This document shows positions 1 to 21,000 of a stretch of 64,000 bases of DNA, in pieces (within the stretch, counting starts at the first letter, position 1; each line of letters begins with the position of its first letter). Source of the stretch: Mesaphorura yosii. Lineage: Eukaryota > Arthropoda > Collembola > Poduromorpha > Tullbergiidae. Location of the stretch: NCBI GenBank assembly GCA_009869945.1, contig WIXG01000149.1:62001-126000 (forward strand), read 5' to 3'. Made by a program: the position numbers and the translations under genes. The notes under the pieces were generated by a model. That model worked only from the letters and a program-made list of their open reading frames with translations, did no database searches and was not told where the DNA came from.

Positions 1-1514
1 GACAACCCAAGCCAGTGAGCCAGCTTAGCAGCAGCCTTGCTTTGTCTTGCTTTTTTGCGTTCCTCACCACTCGCTCATGGCCCTCCTGCTCGCCTTGCTA
101 CCACCGCGTGCCTCGACCATGCCATGCGTGCCATGGCTATGGGGTTTTTCGAGCCAGACCCATGCACCATACCCGTCGAGTCCCTCTCTCCAATTCACTT
201 CTTTGTTTGCAGTGGAGCTGCTGTGCTGTAGGCTCTTCTTGAGGGTAAAATTTCCTTTATTCGCCTCTCACATCACATCACAGGCGCACAACAAATGCTC
301 TAAAAACGCTCCGTGCTTTATAGATACCCACAATGTTTGCAAAATACGTACAAAGTAAGTGTATGAAGCGACTTATTGCAACCTCATCCATTGCCATGTT
401 ATTTCTTCACTCTCTCAACCTATCTATGCACTTCACTGTCGTTCGTCGTTCCACGACAACTAAAAATCAAAATATGGACCCTTTTACCACGAATTAGTTG
501 TCGAAGAACTGATAAATCCATCGTAATCCTGTTTATAATTGTGCGAACGTCACATTTAATCGGGCTTCACGTTTGGCAAACTGAAGAGCTTCAGAAGAAC
601 TGAAGAAATGTGTCCAGTTGTTTGAAAAGGACAAACATAAGTTAACCTGTGAGAGCCCAAAGCGAAGTGAACGACGAACGACGTGTCCTAATTAGTGAAG
701 AACAGAGATAATCATTTTGGAACCTCCCTCAGCATCTGCCAATCAATATACAAGAAGAAATATGACTAGAACTACAAAGTAACCAAGAATAAACAGTATA
801 ATCTAGATTGGTGTGTTTAGAGTGTGAATACTGTCTCATTTTGTTTGTGAATTACTTAAGGTAGCAGTCGTTTTAGACGCAGTTTGTGCAAAAGCCTAAG
901 CCTAAAAGTATCATTTATCTGCAATCTACGAATGCAATAATACAACATTGTTGTGTGAGATATCCAGAAGACGGTCAAAAGGCTAGTGTGATGTGTCCAC
1001 CGTGAACGTGAATGTTGGTTGTTATGCGAAGTAGCTCAGATGCTCGTCTTCTGTTAATTAACTAACCAGAACTGTAACAGCTGCAAGAAAGTGGAGGAGG
1101 AAAGTCGAGTTAATTACATCAAGTGAGCAACAAGCGTCATCACCATTCCTTTCTCCTCACAATTCTGGAGAGATCGACACGAACTGCGAAAGGCGAAAAG
1201 TGAATGTGGATGTATTCGCAGATGATGTTTTAGTGCGGCTTTTGATTTCCTCACTCAATGAGTTGACTTAATCGTTCAGTTTTAGTTTTCAACTTTTGCT
1301 CACCACAATATTCTTATTTTAGTGTTTGCTTTTAACCCGTGGTTTCAATTGATTGATTGAGCAGTTGAATGATAAAATTGGCGGAAGTGACACTTGATTA
1401 TTAAGTTTCGTGCAATTATCCACTGTTGCAAGGGGTAAAAGTGTATTTATCTAACACTGATTGAATGTGGAGCTCTTATCTCAAGACGACATGAGGATCT
1501 AAGCATGGTGATTC
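1..1514 (+). other. Upstream region / probable 5' leader of HIPK
   Basis: No convincing coding sequence is visible. Short open frames near positions 15-600 overlap one another in several frames and have no recognisable product. The stretch is AT-rich and leads into the first candidate HIPK coding exon, so it probably holds promoter and 5' UTR sequence, possibly with non-coding exons. I cannot place a transcription start. Confidence 0.4.
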
Positions 1515-9462
<7,948 letters not shown>

Positions 9463-12400
9463 AGTGCAGGCCCCAGAATAATTTCCAGAATGTATATAGA
9501 ATTCACGTTAATTATAGTCATGGAATTAGTCATCTCAACAGAATTTAAATCGGATGACATTTAGTGAAATTAGTGCAAGTAGAAGGCTTGAGTCTGAAAA
9601 TCTATGAAGGTCCAAGTTTTAAAGGCTACTTTGTATTTATACAGACTTTAATTAGTTGCTCGTGAAGCGCATGTTTAGAATTTAAGCTTTGATTTAATAA
9701 AGTATTAAAATGCTAAACTGTTTATATGTAATGTTTATGTACAAGTTGGGTTAAATTAATTCAGTAAATCAACTACATGTAATGTGTAGACTTGGAGGAG
9801 TCGGTATTATGTTTCCTACAAAGGAATACTGAATCTGAGCAACCAGTGGAAAAGTTTAGGTTAAGAAATTAGAGATTTGTGGGTTTGGGATGGAAAAACC
9901 GTTAATTACTATTCTTCGTAGTTCTTGAAGATAATTCTCACCGTAAAATTAAACTATTGCGCTATAACCTCTCATTTAGCCTTTATGAATCCAGGAGAAA
10001 CTTAAGCTTGCTAAACATTCCATGTGATACTAAATAGATTAGGAAGACGGGTTACTTGCTATCATGTTTGCTTTGAAATGAAACATAGCTTGCATTACAT
10101 TGTTCGCAAAGTTATCAGTATGGATTCAGGATTTTACAATTTGCTCCGCATTATTCTTGTCGGAATTGTAATTATCTTCCTGTTAAGGAGCAAAAAATAA
10201 CTCATAATTTATTGTCTCTTTGGCCGTATTCCGCGTTAATCAGAATAGATCAAGCAGTATTTAGAAAATGAATTAATTTTACAATGTTCTCAAAGCTCAT
10301 GCAGAATACAAAAAAGCGAGGTCAAATGTCTCGATTTTTCTTATGTGAATTACGAATTCTCTGAACTGAATTCTGAGTGAAGTAGATAAATAGAAATTCT
10401 GCAAGCGTAGCAAATTAGTTTTAATCTCAAGTAAAGGATTTTAGATGTCGATAATAGTTTACGAAATTTGTTCAGGCTTATGCAATGAAAACAACCAAGA
10501 TATGCATAAAACAGCACAAATGAAATGTAGAGCAAGTAGCAAGGCATTAGCGTTAGAACTCTCGTGCACTCATGACAATGTGTAATGTCAACGGAATTGA
10601 AGATAACGTATCAAATTGTTAGCCAATTCCATTTTCCTCAATTCACTTCAACGTTCTTAGAACCAAAAATAGCGATTTTGCAAATATTCGCATATTATAC
10701 GTGCTTTCTAAGTGAGTACTACTACGATCGTCTACTATTTAACGTTCTAGCGTAAGTCGAAGAGAACAGACTAAACCCTACAGCCGTGGTAGTTGTTTAT
10801 CGTGTACTGAAAGATATATAAATGCATATATATTTAGTTTTCCTTAGTCCATGTCGTGGTGTGAATAGTAAACTGTGCGTAGGTAAATTGTTCTAAACTT
10901 CAAAACGACTGAAATTGTAACCTTTGTAAATTCACCAAGGAAATAATTTATTACGAATTAATCACAATCTAGTTATCTCAAGTGAAGTCAAGGCCGATAT
11001 CCCTACTTTGCCATTGCTAAGCCCCTGCTAAGCGTCGATTTAGGATCTGTGAGTACGTCGTAATGTTTCGAATACTCTTTTCCAAGTTTTGTCAAAAATC
11101 TGCTAGCAGGCAGTGCAACCTGTTTGGACAACGCTGAGATAGGAGGAATAGAAGCTGTAGCTTACTCCTTAGCATCGTCTTGAAAAATTGACCTTATTAA
11201 CGCGGACAAAATTTTACATGTACTTTTTAATGTTCATTAATATTGGTTCCATCCAGTTTATATTCCATAAAGCTGTGGCTCGCTTTTTGAAATATCCAAA
11301 TTATATTAAAAAAATATATGGACTAATTTTGTAATATCAAAATTTATCGTAAGCTTTCAAGGCGGTAGCAACAGATCTTAGTCGGAGTGAGTAAGAAGTG
11401 CACGTAATTAGTCAGTGTAGTCTTACTTAGCCAAGAGAAATCCCGCGTAGTAGGCACGTAGCAATCATAGGCAAAGGTTTTCATAAGACAAAGAATCTTA
11501 AGTGATACTATTTAAGTAAGTTTACGATTTTCGAGTGTCGACGTAAATGTGAAATCGTTGCGCTATCGCATATATACCCTTAAAAATCTCTGCTTCGGCA
11601 AACATACGAAAAGCGAAGAACTTGGAATCGTAATCAATAATTTTACGAACCTAATTTATTCTGTTCTATTTTCTAATTTTAGCAATAATATTACTTTTAG
11701 CTTCAAGTCTTTCTTGCTGTGTATTCAGAACGTATAGTCGGGCGTCGATTAGACTTGTATCTTACTTGGATTGTTTAGTTTTAATAGCTGCTTTGTTACC
11801 ACATTATACGTTTATTTTATTACGTCATCGCGGAATATTTTTGTCCTATTTTTGGTTGCGTCGTACAACCCTAAATTATTGTACGTATATTTTTAAGTAT
11901 TATACATCAAGAATCAAAATCAGGCAATTCTTCGTAGTAGCGAGCCATAGACTTAGTCCACAATCCACGCGATTCGTATCCAAACTCTGCACACATCAAA
12001 AATGTTAGAAATATTGCTATACTTTTGTTAGACGTCGGACTACCGCATTGTAGTGTAGTAGAAACATCATTTTGTATTAAGAATTTAACCGCTAATTTTA
12101 CAATTTCATTTATGCACGCAGCATTTTAGAGTAGTTGAAGATAAATACGCCTACAAAGTGTTGATTAGATAGGTAAACATATTTATATGTCAACTATCAC
12201 CTTCCAGCAAAAAGATTGATCCAGAACGATGTAACCTTTGCATTCATATTAATATAACTGTTAAGTATTAATAAATGCAAAATTACATAGTTCTTAAACA
12301 GTACGAAGTTAATTTCTTTCTGAAGCATAATTTCATGCTCCTCGAAAACGACATGACGAATTTCCACGCTGAACAACCTCAGCCCATTTATCATTCTCTT

Positions 12401-15400
12401 TCCTGCATTAATAAAGGAAATTGTGACTTGTCCTCTGACGATATGACTAATGAGGCGTGAAACTTCGTTCCTAATTAGCGTTTTCCAAACGTCTTTTGTC
12501 TCACGTCTCGCCCTCATCCGGTGTCGTCCAATCATCTCGTGGTATTATGCAATTACATAAAATAAGAAGGCAAAAGACGGCAAGAGACTTTTGTCTGACG
12601 TCTCACTCCCTTTAATTTGTAATTCATCCAATTATGAAAATGACACAATGGAGAAAGTCAAGTTGAGCCAAGTTTGTGCAACCATATGCTGTTGTTTTCT
12701 GCTCGCAGTCCGTCCACAGTTCACGCATATCATTGACTAAATGTACACAATTCTGACTCCTCATGAACTGCCACCTCTTCTTGCCTGTTTGTTGAGTACA
12801 GCGTGCTCAATAAATTGCATGAAACTGAAAAATGTTTTCATCAAAGAATTCAAGATATCTCTCGATACTTGAATAAATGTGATCTTTTCGGTTATTGTGT
12901 CCAATTGCAAATGCATAAATGACTCTAATTTCTTGTCAAGGCAGAGAATTCTGAATTTCAAGCTTCCAATTTTGCCGGAGAAAGTGCACCGAGCGAGATG
13001 ACAGGCCAGCACGCGGCACGTGCTCATGCTTATAGTTTGGTTAACCACTACACAGAGCAACGACTCGAACTGTACTCGCGGCTGCTGACACATTGGATCA
13101 TTGAGAAATAGCCTTCTCATGTGATTATGTCTGTCCGAGATCTGGAGACTACGCTGTGGTTTGTATTGCTCAAACTAAACATTTTCGCAGCCAATTCAAA
13201 CCAATTTCGCACTTTTCGCCTAGCAATTTAATTTTATACGCCTTTTATAAATGTCATAATTAAGCCTCCTTTGGTATTAAAATTTTAAAGGGCTTCTACA
13301 ACTCAGCTTCAAGTTGAACTTTCACCGGAATTTCGCAGTAAATTCCACGGGAATAAATAAAAGTATCGGAAAATGTACGCCGAGTGCCTGCATTTTGTGC
13401 ATTCGTAAATGGTTAAAAGTGGGCGAATTCTCGCCAAATGGTGACTTTTTGTGAACGGTTCGCGTTGAATTTACGGGCTAAATTCATGGATCGAGCTCGT
13501 ATTTGTGGAAAAAAATAAACTCTGACAAAAGTGAACAATGTTTTGAGGAATTTGATAAGAGAGTGCTCAATTAACTTAACCCGGATCTGCCTTTCCGAGT
13601 GTGCATGCTCGCACTGTGAACTTTAAGCTCAGCCATATTTATGCAAAATCACAAAAATGGGATCTTGATGTTCGGGCAGATTTAGAACCACGCAATATCA
13701 CGCAATTAAACGCAAAAATTCACAGCTCATAATTCTGGAGCATGGAAAAGACGCCTTTGCCAAAGGTAATGAAATTTAAATGCCGTCCACGTATTTAAAG
13801 CTTTTAAGGTTAAGTGCGCGCCCGGCTCGTGACAGGCTGCGTTGTCGTTAACCACCGTCATTTGAAAAAGTGAATTGAGCACTTAACACATTTCTAATCG
13901 AGGAGCCGGTTGCTGGACGGACATGTGTTGAACAGAATTGAATTGGACTAAATTGCTTCATAATGAATTCATGAATTTTGAAGATTTTAGACATAACAGG
14001 GATTTCGTACAGGCACTTAATCTAAGAGAAAAAGTATTCTATAACAAAACAGACGAAACTGCTCTTTGTGCACAGGTTTAAGCAGTTCTATTTTCATGCT
14101 TTCTGGACATACTTTCTTGCTCACCTTGATGATAGTAGCACTTTACCAGCGCAGCCATTTCGCAGGGACATGCCTCAAGTACGCTTTTCTAATTACGACA
14201 GCTTGACTCGAGAGCTTGGCCTTCTTCAAAATAATTGAAACAAAAGTGATGGTTAAACTCGCTGCTATGCATTTTATTGTCTGGATTTGAAAGCATTCCT
14301 CACTACAATTGGGACATAGAATCCGATTGTGATTATTATTTTCTGCTTCAAGCATTCTCAAGTACGGCGTGAAATTAATGGCTTTTAGTTGAATGTTGAA
14401 TTTGCCCTTGAAATAGTGTCTACCAGGAAAATGGTCAATAAAAATTTTATGTCTCCATTCTCAGCATGATTAAAGCCATTAAATATTTCACAGGCTGTTT
14501 ACTGACATGACCTTGAAAGATTTATGCGTCAAGGTGGGAATGTGGGCGCGGATTGACTTTTGAAAGCGAGTAAAAGCAATCTCAAGTTCAAATTTAATAA
14601 GTTGTAAGGAGTTTAAATGGAATTGAAGCACGTGGAAAGTGCATAAGTCCAAAGCCTTCATTGAGTGAGCCTTCTTGCATGCGAGATACACGTAACACAA
14701 AGATCCGATTTCATTCTTAATGATCCGTGCACTACACAATGTCATGAAGATGGGACAAACGCAGTGCACGCCAGGCCAGGCTCAAGTTAAGGAGAGGTCA
14801 AGATGAGGAGCTATGAACATCTGGCCGCAGTTCGCAGCAGACGCGATTTAAGTTTTTCGGCTTCAGCAGGCGTTGATTGCTTGAAATTTTAATTAAGCAA
14901 CTCTGGATTGAAGACGCCGTCAGGTAAAGCCTGATGGATGATGATGAAGGAGACGAGATTCTATTAACAGAGTCCATGAATGAACTGCAGGCAAGACAGG
15001 CCACGGCCTGCCTGCAAATTCTAATATCTTATACTAACGTTATTTATAGTGCCGTATTATCAAATCCAATTCAGCAGAGGAGCAGCAGCGTTACTGTTAG
15101 TGGAGCAGCAGCCACTGGATTTAGATCCACGGTAGGCATAATAATGTAAATGTAGAGTAACGAGCGACAGAGCACGTCGCGTTACTTTTACTTGACTGCA
15201 CTTCAGTTACCCATGAAGACTCAGGCTGGATTCTAGCCTAGCCGCACTTTCTTCTGCCGACGCACTTTGCCAGGCTCAGCGATGTGCAATTTGCGTGCGA
15301 TATTTTATTTCACGTCGAATTTGAAGTTTGTCAAGCTCGGCTCGCTCCACAGTTGGCTGCTTTTCTCCTGAATCCCTCGTCGCACAGGAGATTATCTATT

Positions 15401-15832
15401 TTAATACGAGAAAAGACGTTTCTCCTGAAATTTTACTCGTTATTAGTCGAGATCTCGGCTCTTAACGCACGCGGATCAACAAAATACAGCCTTTCCGGGG
15501 CTCAGAAAGTCGGACTCACGGATGCGAGTCTCCGCCACCGACTCTGGCCTGGCTGTGCTCCTACTTTGTGTTTTGTGCTCCGGAGATGAACAAGCCTCGG
15601 AAGTTGAGGCGAAGCAACTTACGCCGTTAATTTTCCTTAGACTCGGCCCGACTTTGGCGCTGCTGGCAGAAATTCTCTTTGAACTCGAGCGTGCGTGCAC
15701 ACTTTTTTCAAGTCGTAACTTGTAATTCATAATTTATAAATGAGCTCTCTCACAAAAGCAGCAGCACGGACAAGACAAGAGCGTGGGCTCTCTAAATTCT
15801 GAACTTTCGTCATTTCCTGTGGGGCCTCGGCG
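9463..15832. other. HIPK 3' UTR and long gene-free tract
   Basis: The first poly(A) signal AATAAA after the HIPK stop is at 9696-9701; further AT-rich sequence to about 12.5 kb may be extended 3' UTR. No open frame here has a recognisable domain or a plausible splice structure. The 119-codon minus frame at 12761-13120 and the 71-codon plus frame at 14934-15149 look fortuitous. A diverged direct repeat lies near 12.49 and 12.59 kb. Nothing else is supported. Confidence 0.5.
9696..9701 (+). terminator. HIPK: Poly(A) signal of HIPK
   Basis: AATAAA, 234 nt after the stop codon at 9462, is the first canonical hexamer on the coding strand. Longer 3' UTR forms are possible. Confidence 0.5.
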
Positions 15833-15870
15833 TATAAAAACTGTCGACCCGGCCCGCGCATTGTTCAGTA
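15833..15870 (+). promoter_or_regulatory. TATA + initiator core promoter, likely for the myotubularin gene
   Basis: TATAAAA at 15833-15839 is followed by TCAGTA at 15864-15869. The putative +1 A at 15866 lies 33 nt downstream of the first T of the TATA box, close to the usual arthropod spacing, and TCAGT is the arthropod initiator core. A candidate exon ending at a good donor (AAG|gtaata, 15946) follows at once. The next gene downstream on this strand is the myotubularin gene, so assignment to it is an inference. Confidence 0.5.
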
Positions 15871-15873
15871 GTG

Positions 15874-15945
15874 ATGTTAGAGTTCAATTGGACATTTTGG
15901 GCCCGTAGAGCGAAGCGACTTCGGGAAGCTCGTAGAAACTTTAAG
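15874..15945 (+). CDS. Candidate alternative first coding exon of the myotubularin gene
   Basis: ATG at 15874, only 8 nt after the predicted transcription start, opens 24 codons (beginning MLEFNWTFWARR, ending ARRNFK) to a phase-0 donor at 15946. It would splice in frame to the exon at 19575 (VENVGLLERF), giving ...NFK-VENVGL, which resembles the Lys-Val-Glu junction at the N-terminus of MTMR6 relatives. The very short leader makes efficient initiation doubtful, so the exon may instead be untranslated. The interval 15946-18077 holds no other feature I recognise. Confidence 0.3.
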
Positions 15946-18077
15946 GTAATACTATTTTATTTTTCATTTTGACCACCGCGTGCTCGTGCTCATATTTCCA
16001 CGAGCAGAAGTGAGCTAGGTCTCATAAATTCATTAGCCACGAGGTTGAAGTTGAAGTAGAAGCAACAAGAGAAACTTCAACAAGTGGTTGCTTCTCTTTC
16101 CGCGCTTATGTGAAATCCGACTCGTAAAAAACCATTGCTTTTACAAGAAAAGTATGATGCCCAATTGGGAATTAAAGTTTTGCTGCTTGTTGGAAAGGAA
16201 AACTTGCGGCTGAAATTTTAAAAGCACATCATTTTCACTCCGTTCGCTCGAAAGACCAGTGAGAATTTGGAACATGACGCATAGAGCAAAGTCAATCATG
16301 TTCAGCTACCGAGTGTGTTCCTACCCACCGCCCGCAAAGTGCTCTCGCTTTCTCTGATACCTGCCTTGTCCGTTGGAGCAGAAGTTTGTTGTTTGTCTTG
16401 TCATTGCCATCAAATCAAATACGCCATATGTGCCAGGACAACGCGAAAGCGAACGTGCTCTGATCCAAAAACAATTTTCTTGCTTGTTTTTATGCTGGTA
16501 GTTTGATTGCATGATTGTGATCTCTTCACGGCCTGTATCTTGGTGCACGAGAGGAGAATATTGTTATCAGGTAGCCCAATAACACGAGCGACTCACGACA
16601 GAATCGGAAATTGCCCGTCTTAAACGTCATAAGATTATCCCAGCAACTTTCTTTCTCCGTAATATTCGTGAAAGCAATTCTGTTTGGTATTCTGCTTTCT
16701 GCTTTCTACTTCACTTTATACAGACTTTCACGTTGTGCCGCTGTCCTGCCATGTTGAATAGAGGACTTTCTCCGCTCGAAAGGACGTCTGTCTTATTGTC
16801 TATAAATTTCGAGCCAGGCGTGCCTCGAAATTGGCACTAATGAAGCATAAGCAATTTCCGTCTCAAACCGTAATACTAGTAATGTACTGTGCTATGCGAT
16901 GCGATACTACTAAATGAGAAGTCCTGACTCAGAAGAAGTGTAGTTGTAATGTTTCCTTTAATTAATTACAGCAAATGAAATGGGAAACCTTCTCAAGTTT
17001 CCTAGAAAGCCCTGAGCCCAGAAATGAAATGGAAATTTAAGACATGTGATTATATCCGGCCAGAATTTATTACTCGTTGCAAAACACGCAGCTTTTGTGT
17101 AGGAATCGGCCCTTGCGGGCCTGATCAGGCAAAAAGTCCATTCATTAAAGTTGGTGTAGAGTCTTGTTCGAGGCTGTGAGAAGCAAATTGTGTAATGAAG
17201 AAATGATGAGATGGGATGATTAAAATTTGAGTTCATCCCACGCCTCGGAGCCTCGCTGGGCTTGGCTCTTGAGTTTCTTTTTCCTTCCGTCCAAGTTGCG
17301 TTGCGACTACAAACTCGTACTGAAACTAATTCGGCAAGCATTTACGTAATAATAACAAAATTAGACTCGAGAACAAAAACAATTCTTTCTGTCTTCTGTA
17401 TCAATTCTCAACTGCGAATGAGCGCGAGCGGGGCAGGCACCTTGCGTTTCTACATTGAAGACAGCCTCACTCGTAGTCAGTTCTCGAACGAACAAGTCCA
17501 AGTCCAACTCCAAGTCCAACTCTGTCATTCTGCACACGTACGCTTGCAAGGTAACTTTTCCTCTGCCTGCTTTCTCCCGTGCCGTTCCATTCCCTTTCCC
17601 ACTCTGTCTTCTTTTCCCAGCAGGATTGCCTTGCACTGAGAATTGAGAATTGCGCCTCCAAAGTATTCCCATTACATTGTCCTCCTCGAGCTCCATTATT
17701 AAGTGCGGCCCAGGCACGACTTAAGATTCTTTCGCAGTTAGGCTGCTGGCCTTACGACTTGGCTTGAGTTGAGTTCCAAGTTAATGGCTACTTGAATGTG
17801 AAGAGGACGACAGGCGACTTCCTTCCTTCAATTCATCCAGCAGAATTGAGACCGTCTTTTGTCCACCTGATCGAGTCGTCCGCGTCGTGTGCCAGTCGTC
17901 AGTGACGCGAAGTGAACATGACCGGCGTGTCGGTCCGTGCAGTTGACGTTATTTGAAAAGTAAATTCCTTGAGAGAACCCCAAATTCAATCTCGCAGTTG
18001 TTGATTGTTGACACTCGACTCGATGGGCTCAGCCTGTTTACGTTTGCATCCACATTGTGATTTTGTGATTGGGAAAA

Positions 18078-21000
18078 ATGAGTAAAACTGCTCGCCAAAT
18101 CTTTGAAGAAGTCGTCCTGCAGCGGGAGTCACGTTCCTCCGTGAGTCTATTTTGTGTCCTTCTTACGCCGGATTACCTGCGAGTAAAGAAAGCCATTTGG
18201 CGAACTCGGACCGGTCGCACCCGTGTCGTTTCGCGCCACGGTGTTATGTCACGTATCGCTTTTATGTGATTACGTTATGATCACGGTCAGAATCGAATAT
18301 TGCTTTGTCAGCAGCTTTACTGCTTTCACTTCTGATTGAAGTTTTCATTTTGCTGAAGTTGTGAATTCCAAACACGCATCGGTTTGGATTATGAATAAAA
18401 AGCCGGTTGATGGAAATGGATTAGAAATCAAAAGAAGCTGAAGCCTGCTGCTTTTGTGGCGTGCTCAGCACAAAGCAGCGCAGCGTCCAAGGCAAAGTTC
18501 GCTTGCCGCTTGGTATGCGGAATTAAATGAAAGCTGAGAAATGCGCGAACTTCCCACACATTTTATGACTTTGTTCTTCCATCCATCCGACAGTGAGCTA
18601 GCGAGTGAGTGGAGAAAGCATCGGGGGAGGCGAGTACGAAGTACGGGCAGAGAAAGCATTGCCGAGGTGCTTTTTCTGCTTTCCTGAGTGAGAGCCTCGG
18701 ATCGATAGCAACTACACGGTACACGCTGACTCTGTAGTACAAAACGCATAACGTGGAGCTTTCTCATTCAGCACGCTGCCTTATGCTTACAAACTACAAA
18801 GTGCTCAGTTTTCATGTGCTGGACGGTCACTCGCCGTTTGACTGGAATTTAGAGCCCCGAATTTGAAGCCAAACATTCCTAGCAGCATGTAGCATGCATT
18901 ATAAATGTGAATGGTTCTCTGCTGTCGTCCCATGTCAGAGAAAATGAATAGAGAAAGCGTGTCCCCGTCCGTTTTTTTTATGATGCTGCAGAACAATAAT
19001 ATTCGATAGAGTCATTCTGGGACACATACAAATACAAAAGTGTGAATCGCATAGGCAAGCAGGCGGGCAGCTTTTCATCAAGTGAGTCATCCTTCTCCTT
19101 CCGAGAAAGAACTGCAAAACTGCTTCTCGCTCCTGCTGCTTTCTCCTCCGGCAGAATTGAGCAAATGACCCGTGATAGCTTAAGTCATTCTTTTATGGAT
19201 ACAAACGCCTTTTCATCACGACTGTCTCCTCGACGCTTTGTCTTTATTTAAAGTCGGCGTCCGTACAGGCAGAAAGTGCCCGTTTACCGTTTTGCAGTCG
19301 TCGGGAGTCGTGAAAGTGGTGCAGTGCTGAATGTGTGAGTTCAAGGAGAGAAGGTCTCTGAAGAGCATGCACGCGGCGGAGGAGATGTACTCCTTCATCC
19401 AGCGATGGCTATCACTCGATAGTCCAGACTGTCATGACAAATTATTTCATGACGTGCCGTTTCAGATAAAGGAAGTTGCTTCATTCCTTTCTCGCATTCA
19501 ACGCCAGCTCAGCTCGCGACAAATTGACCTCGAATGGCCACGGGTTTAACTGAGTTATTTTCTACTGTGTGCAGGTGGAGAATGTCGGACTCCTCGAGAG
19601 GTTCAGTTCGAGACGCAATGCAGTGGGGAATTTGTATCTGACGGCAACGCACCTTATCTACAACGATCATGACAATAAAAGACAGATCTGGGTACGCTCA
19701 AGCCTAAATGAAATAATCTTCGTATTATCACTTACCGCTACAATTTCGTGTTTGCACTCTGCCCCTTATAGATTCTACATTCGCATATTTCGAGCGTTAT
19801 CAAGCTGCCAACCACGACGACGGGATCTCCGATTCAGATCCGAACGAAGACGTTTCAGTCCCTGACGTTCATCATACCCAAGAGTCTGGATGCTCAGAAC
19901 CTCTACACTTCATTGACCCAAATGTGTCAGCCAGGTAAATTCACGCGACTACACTCAACATTGCTCATGTCTCTCGAGTAATGGCTAATGGCTCATGGTG
20001 TTCTATTGTCTATAATCCAGTGAATGTGGAGGATCTATACGGGTTCAGCTACAACACGGGTTCAGATGATCTACCGAGAGAGACTGGCTGGTCTCTGTTT
20101 GATCTACAGACGGAGTATGAGCGAATGGGTGTCCCAAACGAGTCCTGGGTCATGACCACACTCAACAAGGACTACGAAGTACGTGCATTTCGTGATTGTG
20201 ATACGCGCATGATGCCAATTTGTAGCCAATGCAACATTCTAAATTCTGAAGTACAAAATTGATTCCATTTAATTTATGCAGTTATGTGATACATATCCAA
20301 GCTACTTGTACGTGCCGGCCACGGCTCCAACCTCAGTCCTGATCGGTTCGTCCAAATTTCGGAGTCGTGGCAGACTGCCTGTTCTGACTTATCTGCACAG
20401 CAGCAAAGTAAGATGATTGCAAAAACCAAAAGCTAGAAACACTTTCCTGGTCAGTAGCCGAAGCAGTGTCTCAGTTTCCTAATTTCTTGTCCAACATTTC
20501 AGGCCGCGTTATGCCGATGTAGCCAGCCGCTTTCGGGGTTCAGTGCACGCAACGTGGAAGACGAAAATCTGTTGGTAAGCATGCAGAAAGCCAATCCAAA
20601 CACAGCACAGTTGGTGGTGGTCGATACGAGGCCGAGAATTAATGCGATGGCCAATCGAGCAGCGGGCAAAGGTTACGAGAGCGAAGCTAATTACGAAAAC
20701 ACAACGTTTTACTTTGTGGGAATTGATAACATTCATGTCATGAGATCCAGCCTACAGCGACTTTTGGAAAGTAAGTGAAAGAACTGAATATTCTTTTACA
20801 AAATCTAACTAATTACGTCAATACTTGTTTGTATCAGCGTGCGAATTGAAGACTCCTGCAATGACGGCCTTTCTCAACGGCCTGGAAAGCAGTGGTTGGC
20901 TCAGACACATCAAATCAATTGTCGACGCGTCAGTGCTCATCGCCAAGTAAATCGATGGCTCTTCTCTACCCTGCAACGATGTGAGAAAATCCTGAAGTCC

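Noticed and set aside
12761-13120. 119-codon minus-strand open frame
   Set aside because: No recognisable domain and no supporting splice or promoter signals; composition resembles the surrounding non-coding DNA.
14905-14935. Eleven-nucleotide match (GTCAGGTAAAG) to the miR-8/200 mature sequence as I remember it
   Set aside because: No complementary arm for a precursor hairpin is present nearby and the rest of the mature sequence differs.
14934-15149. 71-codon plus-strand frame starting MDDDEGDEILL
   Set aside because: Acidic start looks protein-like, but there is no homologue I know, no clear donor, and an overlapping minus-strand frame is open as well.
16958-17717. Several overlapping open frames of 118-127 codons on both strands
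   Set aside because: They shadow each other in a GC-richer patch and contain short CCAAGTCCAACT-type tandem text; none resembles a known protein.
19331-19549. 72-codon frame just before the second MTMR exon
   Set aside because: It lacks a donor that would connect it in frame to the exon at 19575 and does not match the MTMR N-terminus.
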